Origin: RPQJ01 sp963793675
Lineage (GTDB): Bacteria > Pseudomonadota > Gammaproteobacteria > Steroidobacterales > Steroidobacteraceae
Direction: 5' to 3'
NCBI GenBank assembly: GCA_963793675.1
Contig: CAWCBA010000007.1
Span: 62,001 to 126,000 of the forward strand
Length of the DNA: 64,000 nucleotides
The notes under the pieces: model-generated
Told to the model about the DNA's origin: nothing
The model's input: only the letters and a program-made list of their open reading frames with translations
Databases searched by the model: none
Translations under genes and position numbers: made by a program
Shown here: positions 9,008-17,803 of the stretch, one piece after another
Layout: every line of letters starts with the position of its first letter
Position numbering within the stretch: position 1 is the first letter of the stretch

Positions 9008-9816
9008 ACGCCGCCCTGCGCGCGCGCATCGTGACAGCGCTGCTGCTCGCAGCCCTGGTCGTCGTCGTCCTGGTCTGGTTGTCGCCCGACGTGGCGGTGG
9101 CGATGATTGCGGTCGCGATCTTCGCGGGCGCTTACGAATGGGCCGGGTTCGCTCGGCTGCAGGCCGTGCCGGCCCGGCTCGCATATGCCGCCGCCATCCT
9201 GCTGGCGCTCACCGGCGCCGAGATGCTCGCAGCCGATCCACGCTGGCTTACGGACATCCTGCGGATCGCCTGCATCTGGTGGCTGATCGCCTTCGTGTGG
9301 CTGGCGCTGCGGGCGCAGGCGGGCGGACGGCTCGCGGCCGCCCTGGTCGGATTCCCGGTGCTGGTGCCTGCAGGCGTCGGCCTGTCGCACCTCGTCACGC
9401 TGCAGCCGCACGGACAGCTGCTGCTGCTTTACCTGCTCGTGCTGATTGCCGCGGCCGACGTCGGCGCGTACTTCGGCGGTCGCACGTTCGGGCGCCGTAA
9501 GCTCGCGCCGCACGTCAGCCCGGGCAAGACGTGGGAAGGTTTCGCGGCCGGCATGCTGGCCGCAGCCTCGGTGGCCGTCGCGGGCGTGTTCATTTTCGAC
9601 ATGCCATTCTGGCCCTGGCTTTTCATCTGCGAGCTCGTCGCGCTGGTGTCGGTCGTCGGCGACCTGACCGAGAGCATGTTCAAGCGGCACGTCGGCCTGA
9701 AGGACAGCGGCAAGCTGCTGCCCGGCCACGGTGGCGTCCTCGACCGCATCGACAGCCTCACCGCGGCGGCGCCGACGTTCCTGCTCGGGTTGCTGGTGCT
9801 GGGCCTGGTCCCGTGA
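9004..9816 (+). CDS. cdsA: Phosphatidate cytidylyltransferase
   Basis: Integral inner-membrane enzyme that converts phosphatidic acid and CTP to CDP-diacylglycerol, the branch point for phospholipids. The 270-residue protein is mostly hydrophobic with about seven to eight membrane segments, beginning at residues 8-28. The C-terminal CDP-alcohol signature is clear: SMFKRHVGLKDSGKLLPGHG followed by GVLDRIDS. The ATG overlaps the repaired uppS stop, and its own stop overlaps the dxr GTG, so the three are coupled. Confidence 0.96.
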   Translation: MNAALRARIVTALLLAALVVVVLVWLSPDVAVAMIAVAIFAGAYEWAGFARLQAVPARLAYAAAILLALTGAEMLAADPRWLTDILRIACIWWLIAFVWLALRAQAGGRLAAALVGFPVLVPAGVGLSHLVTLQPHGQLLLLYLLVLIAAADVGAYFGGRTFGRRKLAPHVSPGKTWEGFAAGMLAAASVAVAGVFIFDMPFWPWLFICELVALVSVVGDLTESMFKRHVGLKDSGKLLPGHGGVLDRIDSLTAAAPTFLLGLLVLGLVP

Positions 9817-11003
9817 AGCGGGTCGCGGTCCTCGGCAGCACCGGCAGCATCGGCGTCAGCACGCTCGACGTGCTGGCGCGTCACCCGGACCGTTACGTCG
9901 TCACGGCGCTGGCCGCCTCCTCGAACAGGACGGCGCTGTTCGAGCAGTGCGTGCGATTCCGGCCCGCAGTCGCGGCATTGCAGGATCCTGCGGCCGCACG
10001 ATTGCTCGCACTCGACTTGCGTGCGGCCGGGTGTCCGACGGCAGTGGTCTGCGGCCTCGATGCGCTGAACGAGGTCGCGGCCAGTCCCGAGGTGGACGTG
10101 GTGATGGCGGCCATCGTCGGCGCCGCCGGGTTGCCGTCCACGCTGGCGGCGGCACGCGCGGGCAAGCACGTGCTGGTCGCGAACAAGGAATCGCTGGTAA
10201 TGGCGGGCGCGTTGCTGGTCGACGCCGCACGCCGCGGCGGTGCCGTGCTGGTGCCGATCGACAGCGAGCACAACGCCATCTTCCAGTGCATGCCGTCCTC
10301 GCTGCTGACCGGCGAGGTGCCGCAAGGCGTGCGCCGCATCCTGCTCACCGCGTCGGGCGGGCCGTTCCTGCGCGCCACCCGCGAGCAGATGGCGGGCGTC
10401 ACTCCCGACCAGGCCTGCGCCCATCCACGCTGGCGCATGGGCCGCAAGATTTCGGTCGATTCGGCCACCCTGATGAACAAGGGGCTCGAGCTGATCGAGG
10501 CCTGTGTGCTGTTCGGGATGGAACCGTCCCGCGTCAGCGTGGTCGTACATCCGCAGAGCATCGTGCATTCGATGGTGGAATACGTGGACGGTTCGATCCT
10601 GGCGCAGCTCGGCAACCCGGACATGCGCACCCCGATCGCCCACGCCCTCGGTTGGCCGGAGCGGATCGGCTCCGGTGTAGAATCTCTGGATCTCGTGGCC
10701 GCCGCGCGGCTCGATTTCGAGGCGCCGGACCTGGCGCGGTTTCCCGCGCTGGTGCTGGCGCGGGCCGCGGCCGAAGCGGGCGGGACGGCGCCGGCGGCGC
10801 TGAACGCGGCCAACGAGGTGGCGGTGTCGGCGTTCCTCGAGGGCCGGCTCGATTTCCTCGGCATTCCGGCGTTGATCGATGGCGTGATGAACGCGCATCG
10901 CAATGCGCCTGCGAACGACATAGGGGACATTCTGGAGGCAGATCGCTGGGCCCGTGACCTCGCACAGGGGAGGCTGGGACAGGCTGCCCGGGCAGGAACA
11001 TGA
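9813..11003 (+). CDS. dxr: 1-deoxy-D-xylulose 5-phosphate reductoisomerase
   Basis: Commits carbon to the MEP isoprenoid pathway, feeding UppS next door and IspD/IspF at 30.6 kb. The 396-residue product is complete. NADPH-binding GSTGSIG opens the protein; VLVANKESLVMAG and PIDSEHNAIFQ carry active-site residues, and SVDSATLMNKGLELIEA follows. A GTG start at 9813 overlaps the cdsA stop (GTGA), and the stop overlaps the rseP ATG. Confidence 0.97.
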   Translation: MKRVAVLGSTGSIGVSTLDVLARHPDRYVVTALAASSNRTALFEQCVRFRPAVAALQDPAAARLLALDLRAAGCPTAVVCGLDALNEVAASPEVDVVMAAIVGAAGLPSTLAAARAGKHVLVANKESLVMAGALLVDAARRGGAVLVPIDSEHNAIFQCMPSSLLTGEVPQGVRRILLTASGGPFLRATREQMAGVTPDQACAHPRWRMGRKISVDSATLMNKGLELIEACVLFGMEPSRVSVVVHPQSIVHSMVEYVDGSILAQLGNPDMRTPIAHALGWPERIGSGVESLDLVAAARLDFEAPDLARFPALVLARAAAEAGGTAPAALNAANEVAVSAFLEGRLDFLGIPALIDGVMNAHRNAPANDIGDILEADRWARDLAQGRLGQAARAGT

Positions 11004-12367
11004 CGATACTGACTTACATCCTGGCGTTCCTCGTGGCCATCGGCATCCTGGTTGCGGTGCACGAATACGGTCATTTCTGGATGGCCCGGCGCATGGGGAT
11101 CAAGGTCCTGCGCTTTTCGATCGGCTTCGGTCGCGTGTTGTGGTCACGGCGCGACGCGGCTGGTACTGAATATGCATTTTCTGCAATTCCGTTAGGGGGT
11201 TACGTCAAACTCCTCGACGAGCGGGAAGGTCCAGTCGAGCCGGCCCTGGCGAGCCAGGCCTATAACCGCAAGCCGGTCTGGCGCCGCATCCTGGTGCTGC
11301 TGGCCGGTCCGTTCGCCAATTTCCTGTTTGCCGCAGTCGCCTACTGGATCCTGCTGGTCGTCGGCACGCCGGCGCTCAAGCCGGTCATCGGGGACGTGAC
11401 CGCCGATTCGATCGCGTCCCGCGCCGGGCTGCAGTCGGGCGATGCCATCGTCGGCGTGGCGGGCAAACCGGTCGCGACGCGAGAAGGCGCGGTGCTCGCG
11501 ATTCTCGATCGCCTGATGGATGGCACCCCGATCGAGCTCGAAGTGCAGGGCAGCGACGGCGCGGCGAGCCGCCGCAACGTCAATCTCGTGATCCAGAGCG
11601 ACCGTCGGGCACTCACCGAGCCGGGCGAGCTGATGTCCGGCCTCGGCTTCGATTTCTGGTACCCGACCATCCCGACCGAGATCGGCAAGATCGTGCCGGG
11701 GAGCCCGGCGGAGAGGGTGGGCCTGCAGACAGGTGATCGCGTCGTGGCCGTGGCGGGTCAGCCAGTTGCCGATTTCCAGGCGATGGTGAAGATCGTCCAG
11801 CCGAGCCCCGGCAAGACGCTCACGTTCTCGGTCGACCGCAAGGGCGAGCGACTCGAAGTCCCGATCGAAGTCGAGGCGCAGCGCGACGGTGACCGCATGA
11901 TCGGCCGTATCGGCATCCAGCCGGTCGCGGGTCTCGCGGTGCCGGCGAGCATGAAGACCGTCGAACGTTTCGGGCCGGTCGCTGCCGTCGGTCATGCGAT
12001 CGAAAAGACCTGGGACATGTCGGTGCTGACGATCCGCATGATCTGGAACGTGGCTACCGGGGACGTCTCGGTCAAGAACCTGAGCGGGCCGATCAACATC
12101 GCGGAGTACGCCGGTTTTTCCGCGCGACAGGGCATACTGTCGTTCCTTTCCTTCCTCGCGGTCGTGAGCGTGAGCCTGTTCGTGCTGAATCTGCTGCCCA
12201 TCCCGATCCTCGATGGCGGCCAGGTGGTTTACCAGCTGGCCGAAGTCGTGAAGGGCAGCCCGCTCTCGGAGCGCGCGCAGGCCGTGGGCCAGCAGATCGG
12301 CATCCTGCTGTTGCTCGTGCTCATGAGTTTCGCGTTCTACAACGACCTCTCGCGGTTGTTCAGCTGA
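11000..12367 (+). CDS. rseP: Site-2 intramembrane metalloprotease RseP
   Basis: Cleaves the anti-sigma factor RseA within the membrane after DegS has cut it, releasing sigma-E; it also clears signal peptides. The 455-residue product has the zinc motif HEYGH at residues 21-25 in the first membrane helix, two central PDZ domains (about residues 115-290) and the second catalytic motif NLLPIPILDGG near the C-terminus. It is coupled to dxr by ATGA overlap and followed by bamA after 15 bases. The substrate RseA is encoded here at 49.2 kb. Confidence 0.97.
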   Translation: MTILTYILAFLVAIGILVAVHEYGHFWMARRMGIKVLRFSIGFGRVLWSRRDAAGTEYAFSAIPLGGYVKLLDEREGPVEPALASQAYNRKPVWRRILVLLAGPFANFLFAAVAYWILLVVGTPALKPVIGDVTADSIASRAGLQSGDAIVGVAGKPVATREGAVLAILDRLMDGTPIELEVQGSDGAASRRNVNLVIQSDRRALTEPGELMSGLGFDFWYPTIPTEIGKIVPGSPAERVGLQTGDRVVAVAGQPVADFQAMVKIVQPSPGKTLTFSVDRKGERLEVPIEVEAQRDGDRMIGRIGIQPVAGLAVPASMKTVERFGPVAAVGHAIEKTWDMSVLTIRMIWNVATGDVSVKNLSGPINIAEYAGFSARQGILSFLSFLAVVSVSLFVLNLLPIPILDGGQVVYQLAEVVKGSPLSERAQAVGQQIGILLLLVLMSFAFYNDLSRLFS

Positions 12368-12382
12368 GTTTCCCGTAAAACA

Positions 12383-14794
12383 ATGCGACTGAAGTTTGCG
12401 GCCGTCCTGCCGGCCTTCCTCCTTGCCGTACCTGCCGTTCTCGCCCAGACCGAGGGCGCGGAATTCACCGTCGGCGACATCCGGATCGAAGGCCTGCAGC
12501 GCATCACGGAAGGCACGGTCTACAACTACCTGCCGGTGAACATCGGCGACCGGCTCGACAACCGTCGCGTCGACGAAGCGCTGCGCGCGCTCTATGCGAC
12601 CGGCTTCTTCCGTGACGTCGAGATCCGCCGCGACGGCGGCACGCTCGTGATCGCCGTGCTCGAGCGCCCGTCGATCGAGAGCTTCACGATCACGGGCAAC
12701 AAGGACATCAAGACCGAAGACCTCGAGAAGTCGCTGCGCAACGTGGGCCTCTCACGCGGCAAGACGTTCAACCAGTCGACGCTCGACGAAGTGGAGCGCT
12801 TCCTGACCGACCAGTATTTCTCGCGCGGCAAGTACGCGGTGAAGGTCGACACCAGGGTCGAGGAAGTCGCCGGCAACCGCGTCAAGATCGCGGTCGACAT
12901 CGTCGAAGGCAAGCGCTCGAAGATCCGGCAGATCAACATCGTCGGCAACGAAGCGTTCAGCGACGACGACCTGCTCGCAGACTTCAAGCTGAAGACGCCG
13001 AACTGGCTGTCCTGGTACAAGCAGGACGACCGGTACTCGCGCGAGGAGCTCTCGGGCGACATCGAGAAGCTGCGTTCCTACTACATGGATCGTGGCTACG
13101 CCAACATGGACGTCGAGACGACGCAGGTCGCGATCACGCCCGAGAAGGACGACATCTTCATCACGCTCAACGTGAAGGAAGGCGAGGTCTACCGCATCTC
13201 CGACGTGAAGATCGCGGGCAACCTGGTGGTGCCCGAGGAGCAGCTCAAGGCGCTGGTCGCCGTGCGTCGCGGCGACGTGTTCTCGCGCAAGATGGTCACC
13301 GCGACCACCGAGCTCATGCAGTTGCGCCTCGGCCAGGACGGTTACGCCTTCGCGAAGATCGATCCGGTGCCGAAGGAGAACCCCGAGACGAAGGAAATCG
13401 AACTGACCTTCCTCGTGGATCCGGGCAACCGCGCCTACGTGCGCAACATCGGGTTCACGGGCAGCACCGGCATCAACGACGACGTGCTCCGCCGCGAAAT
13501 CCGCCAGATGGAAGGCGGCTACCTTTCGAACGCGGCCATCGACCGCTCGAAGATCCGCTTGCAGCGCCTCCCGTTCATCGAAAAGGTCGAGGTCGAGACC
13601 AATCCGGTGCCGGGCACGCCCGACCTGGTCGACGTCACTTACGACATCAAGGAAGGCCTGCCGGGCCAGTTCAGCGGCGGCATCGGGTACTCGGAGTCAC
13701 AGTCGTTCCTGCTGAATGGCAGCTTCGTGCACAGCAACTTCATGGGCACCGGCAACCGCGTCGCCGCGGAGCTCAACGCCGGCCAGTACAGCAAGGTGTT
13801 CAGCCTGTCGCACACCGATCCGTACACGACGATCGACGGCGTGTCGCGCACGGTCTCGGCGACCTGGCGCAGGATCTCCCAGTTCACGACCTCATCGTCG
13901 GATTTCCAGACCGAGACCGGCACGCTCGGCCTCGATTACGCGTGGCCGATTTCCGAGTTCCAGTCCGTGCGCATGGGTCTCGCGGCGCAGCGCTCGGACC
14001 TGTTCACCGACCCCAACCGGAGCGCTGCCGAAGCGCTCTACTGGGTGCAGAACAACGGCAACACGTACACCGAAGTGCAGAACGTCGGCATCCCGCCGAT
14101 CGGCCTCACCTACTACGGCACCAAGTTCGACACGTTCGAATACTCGGTCGGCTGGTCGTTCGATTCGCGCAACCGGGCCCTGTTCGCCGATCGTGGCGGG
14201 CGTCACCGCCTGAGCGCGTCGTACACGTTGCCCGGCAGCGACATCGATTTCGTCAGCCTCAACTACGACTACCTGCAGTTCATCCCGATGGGCAAGTGGT
14301 TCACGCTGATGCTCAACAGCGAGGCCGGGTACGGGCAGGCGCTGGGCGACACGACGTCGATGCCGCCGTACCGGCGGTTCTTCGCGGGCGGCCCGGAAAC
14401 AGTGCGCGGCTTCCGTGAAAGCCGCCTCGGCCCCAAGGATTCTTTCGGCAATCCCTATGGCGGCAACATCAAGTTCACCAACCAGTTCGAGCTGCTGCTG
14501 CCAATGCCGGCAAAATGGAAGAACAGCGCGCGTTTCAGCCTGTTCTTCGACATCGGCAACGTCTTCTCCAACGACGACGTCGCGTTCGTCGGCCGCGACG
14601 GAGTGACGCCAGTGAGTTATGATTTCTCGTTTGATAAACTACGCTATTCGACCGGCGTCGCAGTCCAGTGGATGGCGCCGCTCGGCGTCTTCCGGTTCAG
14701 CTACGCCGTGCCGCTCAACGAGTTCAAGGGCAACGCGGTTGAATATCCCGACGAGACGGAAGGCTTCCAGTTCTCGATCGGCCAGGCTTTCTGA
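12383..14794 (+). CDS. bamA: Outer membrane protein assembly factor BamA
   Basis: Core of the BAM complex, which folds beta-barrel proteins into the outer membrane. The 803-residue precursor has a signal peptide (residues 1-21, ending AVLAQ), five POTRA domains spanning roughly 25-425 and a C-terminal 16-strand barrel. Barrel landmarks include the RGF motif in GGPETVRGFRESRLGP and a terminal phenylalanine (SIGQAF), the usual barrel signature. It sits between rseP and the chaperone gene skp, the classical layout. Confidence 0.98.
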   Translation: MRLKFAAVLPAFLLAVPAVLAQTEGAEFTVGDIRIEGLQRITEGTVYNYLPVNIGDRLDNRRVDEALRALYATGFFRDVEIRRDGGTLVIAVLERPSIESFTITGNKDIKTEDLEKSLRNVGLSRGKTFNQSTLDEVERFLTDQYFSRGKYAVKVDTRVEEVAGNRVKIAVDIVEGKRSKIRQINIVGNEAFSDDDLLADFKLKTPNWLSWYKQDDRYSREELSGDIEKLRSYYMDRGYANMDVETTQVAITPEKDDIFITLNVKEGEVYRISDVKIAGNLVVPEEQLKALVAVRRGDVFSRKMVTATTELMQLRLGQDGYAFAKIDPVPKENPETKEIELTFLVDPGNRAYVRNIGFTGSTGINDDVLRREIRQMEGGYLSNAAIDRSKIRLQRLPFIEKVEVETNPVPGTPDLVDVTYDIKEGLPGQFSGGIGYSESQSFLLNGSFVHSNFMGTGNRVAAELNAGQYSKVFSLSHTDPYTTIDGVSRTVSATWRRISQFTTSSSDFQTETGTLGLDYAWPISEFQSVRMGLAAQRSDLFTDPNRSAAEALYWVQNNGNTYTEVQNVGIPPIGLTYYGTKFDTFEYSVGWSFDSRNRALFADRGGRHRLSASYTLPGSDIDFVSLNYDYLQFIPMGKWFTLMLNSEAGYGQALGDTTSMPPYRRFFAGGPETVRGFRESRLGPKDSFGNPYGGNIKFTNQFELLLPMPAKWKNSARFSLFFDIGNVFSNDDVAFVGRDGVTPVSYDFSFDKLRYSTGVAVQWMAPLGVFRFSYAVPLNEFKGNAVEYPDETEGFQFSIGQAF

Positions 14795-14807
14795 GGTACC
14801 AAGTTCC

Positions 14808-15335
14808 ATGCGCATCAAGACCACCCTGCTTGCTTTCCTGACACTCGCTGCGGTTTCGCTGCCGCTCTCCGCCGCACAGGCGCAGGCGAAGATCGGCGTC
14901 GTCAACGTGGCGCGCCTGCTCCAGGAAACGCCCCAGGCCCAGGCCGCCTCCCAGGCGCTCGAAAACGAGTTCGCCGCGCGCAAGCGCGACCTCCAGAACC
15001 TGGAGCGGGACCTCAAGGCGCGCGACGACAAGCTGCAGAAGGACGGCGCGACGATGGCCGAAGCCGATCGCCGTAACCAGGAAAAGGCGTTGCGCGACGG
15101 CCAGCGCGAATTCGCGCGCAAGCAGAACGAATTCATGGAAGACCTGAACGTGCGCCGCAACGAGGCGCTCGGCCAGCTGCAGCGTTCGGTGCTGCAGGAA
15201 GTGCAGAACTACGCCAAGACCGCGGGGCTCGACCTCGTGATCGCGGACGCGCTGTTCGCCAGCCCGTCGATCGACATCACCAGCCAGGTGTTGGCGGCGC
15301 TGCAGGCGAAGGGCCGCGCACCCGCGAAGCCCTGA
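14808..15335 (+). CDS. skp: Periplasmic chaperone Skp (OmpH family)
   Basis: Holds unfolded outer-membrane proteins in the periplasm for delivery to BamA. The 175-residue precursor has a signal peptide (residues 1-26, ending AQAQA), the conserved KIGVVNVARLLQETPQ strand and a long charged coiled coil (about residues 45-125) forming the tentacle arms. The start ATG 14808 is 13 bases after bamA. Confidence 0.92.
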   Translation: MRIKTTLLAFLTLAAVSLPLSAAQAQAKIGVVNVARLLQETPQAQAASQALENEFAARKRDLQNLERDLKARDDKLQKDGATMAEADRRNQEKALRDGQREFARKQNEFMEDLNVRRNEALGQLQRSVLQEVQNYAKTAGLDLVIADALFASPSIDITSQVLAALQAKGRAPAKP

Positions 15336-15372
15336 TCCCGGCCGGGTCAGGACGCAGGGAATCCGACCGAGC

Positions 15373-16422
15373 ATGCCAGTGCGCCTGGGCGAACTGGCGG
15401 TGCGTTTCGGCTGCGAACTGCGCGGCGATCCCGACACGCCGATCGAGCGTGTAGCGACGTTGCAGGAAGCCGGAGCGGGCGCGATCTCGTTCCTGGCCAA
15501 TCCCAGGTATCGACGCCACCTGCGAGGCACGCGTGCCGCGGCGGTGGTGCTCGATGCGTCAACCGTCGACGACTGCCAGACCAACGCGCTGGTCGCTGCC
15601 AATCCGTACGCCACGTACGCACGGATTGCGCAGGTGCTGTATCCCGAGGCTGCAAGCCCGTCGGGCCGCCATGCCAGTGCGGTAGTCGACGCGGACGCCG
15701 CAGTCGATCCCACCGCATGGATTGGCCCGAATGCTTACGTAGGTGCGGGCGCCAGGATCGGCGCGCGGGTGCAGATCGGCCCCAATAGCGTCGTGTTCGA
15801 CCGTGTGGTGATTGGCTCTGGCACGCGCCTGGTCGCGCACGTGACGTTGTGCGCGGACGTGCGGCTCGGCGAGCGTTGCCTGATGCATCCGGGCGTGGTC
15901 ATCGGCGCCGACGGTTTCGGGCACGCGCGGGACCAGGACGGCTACATCAAGATCCCGCAGGTTGGTTCCGTGCTGGTCGGGGACGACGTCGAGATCGGCG
16001 CAAATTCCACCATCGACCGCGCGACGATCGGTGCCACGGTCATCGAGCACGGCGTGAAGATCGACAACCAGGTGCAGGTGGGGCACAACTGTCGCATCGG
16101 CGAGCACACGGTGATATCGGGTTGCGTCGGTGTTTCGGGCAGCGTCACGATCGGCCGGCGCTGCATGATTGGCGGAATGGTCGGCATCGTCGGTCACCTG
16201 CAGATCACCGACGACGTGTATCTCACGGGGAAGACAATGGTGACGCACTCGATCACCAAGCCCGGGCTGTACTCGGGGCAGTTGCCTTTCGATGAAGCGC
16301 GACGCTTCCGCCGCAACAGCGCACGGTTCCAGCAGCTCGACGAGTTGGCACGCCGCGTGCGCGCCCTCGAAAAGGGTCGGGGTTCCACTGACGAAGTCGA
16401 ACACGATGGGAAGGACACATGA
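15373..16422 (+). CDS. lpxD: UDP-3-O-acylglucosamine N-acyltransferase
   Basis: Third step of lipid A synthesis: transfers a hydroxyacyl chain from ACP to the glucosamine nitrogen. The 349-residue product has the N-terminal uridine-binding domain (ISFLANPRYRRHLRGTRAAA, VAANPYATYARI) and a left-handed beta-helix of hexapeptide repeats from about residue 105 to 290. The catalytic His lies in GADGFGHARD. It overlaps fabZ by ATGA. Confidence 0.96.
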   Translation: MPVRLGELAVRFGCELRGDPDTPIERVATLQEAGAGAISFLANPRYRRHLRGTRAAAVVLDASTVDDCQTNALVAANPYATYARIAQVLYPEAASPSGRHASAVVDADAAVDPTAWIGPNAYVGAGARIGARVQIGPNSVVFDRVVIGSGTRLVAHVTLCADVRLGERCLMHPGVVIGADGFGHARDQDGYIKIPQVGSVLVGDDVEIGANSTIDRATIGATVIEHGVKIDNQVQVGHNCRIGEHTVISGCVGVSGSVTIGRRCMIGGMVGIVGHLQITDDVYLTGKTMVTHSITKPGLYSGQLPFDEARRFRRNSARFQQLDELARRVRALEKGRGSTDEVEHDGKDT

Positions 16423-16868
16423 GCGAAACACAGGGTGGATTCGGTATCGACGAAGTGATGCGGCGCCTGCCGCACCGGTACCCGATGCTGCTGGTGGATC
16501 GCGTGCTCGAATGCGTCTCCGGCGAGCGCCTGGTCGCGGTCAAGAACGTCACGGCCAACGAGCAGTTCTTTGCGGGGCACTTCCCGGGACGTCCCGTGAT
16601 GCCCGGCGTGTTCATGCTGGAGGCGCTGGCCCAGGCCGCCGGCATCCTCTGCTTCATCACCGCAGGCATCTATCCCGATGAGAACGTGAAGTTCTACTTT
16701 GCCGGCATCGACAAGGCGCGGTTCCGTCGCCCCGTCGTGCCGGGGGACCAGTTGTTGCTCAAGGTCGTGCTCGAGCGCAGGATTCGCACGATCTGGAAGT
16801 TCTCGACGGTAGCGGAAGTGGCGGGCCAGGAAGCCTGCTCGGCAGAAATGATGGTGATGCCGGGCTGA
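16419..16868 (+). CDS. fabZ: 3-hydroxyacyl-ACP dehydratase FabZ
   Basis: Dehydrates hydroxyacyl-ACP in fatty acid elongation and competes with lipid A acyltransferases for the same substrate. The 149-residue hot-dog protein has catalytic His54 in FAGHFPGRPVMPGV and Glu68 in FMLEALAQ. Its location between lpxD and lpxA is the standard arrangement balancing phospholipid and lipopolysaccharide. Confidence 0.97.
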   Translation: MSETQGGFGIDEVMRRLPHRYPMLLVDRVLECVSGERLVAVKNVTANEQFFAGHFPGRPVMPGVFMLEALAQAAGILCFITAGIYPDENVKFYFAGIDKARFRRPVVPGDQLLLKVVLERRIRTIWKFSTVAEVAGQEACSAEMMVMPG

Positions 16869-16897
16869 AGCCGCGGGCGCACGAAGGAGAGGTATCG

Positions 16898-17677
16898 ATG
16901 AGTGGCTCCATCCACGCGACGGCGATCGTCGCGCCGGACGCGATTCTCGGCGAGGACGTCGAGATCGGGCCGTACTGCGTGATCGGTCCCGGGGTCGAGA
17001 TCGGCGCGCGCACGCGCCTTGGCGCGCACGCGGCAATCCACTGCCACACCAGGGTTGGCGTCGACAACGTCATCCACGCGTTCGCGTCGATCGGCGACGC
17101 GCCCCAGGACAAGAAATACAAGGGCGAGCCGACGCGTCTCGAGATCGGCGACCGCAACGTCATCCGTGAGTTCGTGACGCTCAATCGCGGCACGACCAAG
17201 GACCGCGGCGTCACCATGATCGGGGACGACAACCTGTTCATGTCGTATTCACACGTCGCGCACGACTGCATCGTCGGCAACCAGTGCGTCCTGGCCAACT
17301 GCTCCACGCTCGGCGGCCACGTCGTGCTCGGCGACTGGGTCATCATGGGCGGCTTCGCGGGCGTGCACCAGTTCTGCAAGGTGGGCGCGCATGCGTTCCT
17401 CGCCAACAATGCCGCGGTGACGCGCGATGTGCCGCCTTACGTGATGGCCGTTGGCGGTCCGGCCAGGCCGCACAGCATCAATTCCGAGGGGCTCAAGCGT
17501 CGCGGCTTTTCGCCGCAGCAGATCCGCAACCTGCGCAATGCGTACCGCACCTTGTATCGCTCGGGCCTGCCACTCGAGGATGCGGTCGAGCGCCTGACCG
17601 AAGCGGCGAAGGACCAGCCCGAAGTGCAGCTGCTGGTCGATTTCATCCCGCAGTCCACGCGCAGCCTCGTGCGCTGA
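16898..17677 (+). CDS. lpxA: UDP-N-acetylglucosamine O-acyltransferase
   Basis: First step of lipid A synthesis. The 259-residue product has hexapeptide repeats forming a beta-helix over the first ~190 residues (IHATAIVAPDAILGEDVEIG), the loop INRGT-like LNRGTTKDRG, the catalytic His region SYSHVAHDCIVGNQCVLAN, and the helical C-terminal domain (GFSPQQIRNLRNAYRTLYRS). It is preceded by AAGGAGAGG, a strong ribosome site. Confidence 0.97.
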   Translation: MSGSIHATAIVAPDAILGEDVEIGPYCVIGPGVEIGARTRLGAHAAIHCHTRVGVDNVIHAFASIGDAPQDKKYKGEPTRLEIGDRNVIREFVTLNRGTTKDRGVTMIGDDNLFMSYSHVAHDCIVGNQCVLANCSTLGGHVVLGDWVIMGGFAGVHQFCKVGAHAFLANNAAVTRDVPPYVMAVGGPARPHSINSEGLKRRGFSPQQIRNLRNAYRTLYRSGLPLEDAVERLTEAAKDQPEVQLLVDFIPQSTRSLVR

Positions 17678-17707
17678 GGCGCATGAGCGAGGATCCGGTA
17701 ATCAGCT

Positions 17708-17790
17708 TCTCCCGGTTCACCGGGAGAGGTCGGGTACAGGCTCGGTGAGGGCACCAGCCCATCTCCCGCGCCCGGCGCGACCTCTCCAGC
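17708..17790. repeat. REP-like inverted pair between lpxA and lpxB
   Basis: A perfect hairpin TCTCCCGG/CCGGGAGA (17708-17715 and 17720-17727) leads into a 31-base unit GGGAGAGGTCG...GTGAGGGC (17722-17752). A related unit in opposite orientation follows at 17751-17790, giving an inverted doublet like a REPIN. The same unit recurs at 47742-47772. It separates lpxA from lpxB by 126 bases in an otherwise tightly packed operon. Confidence 0.65.
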
Positions 17791-17803
17791 CCAGGTCGGA
17801 GAG

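Noticed and set aside
8683..9816. Apparent uppS-cdsA fusion protein
   Set aside because: The read-through depends on two extra bases in uppS. After repair, uppS ends at 9007 with a normal C-terminus and cdsA starts at its own ATG.
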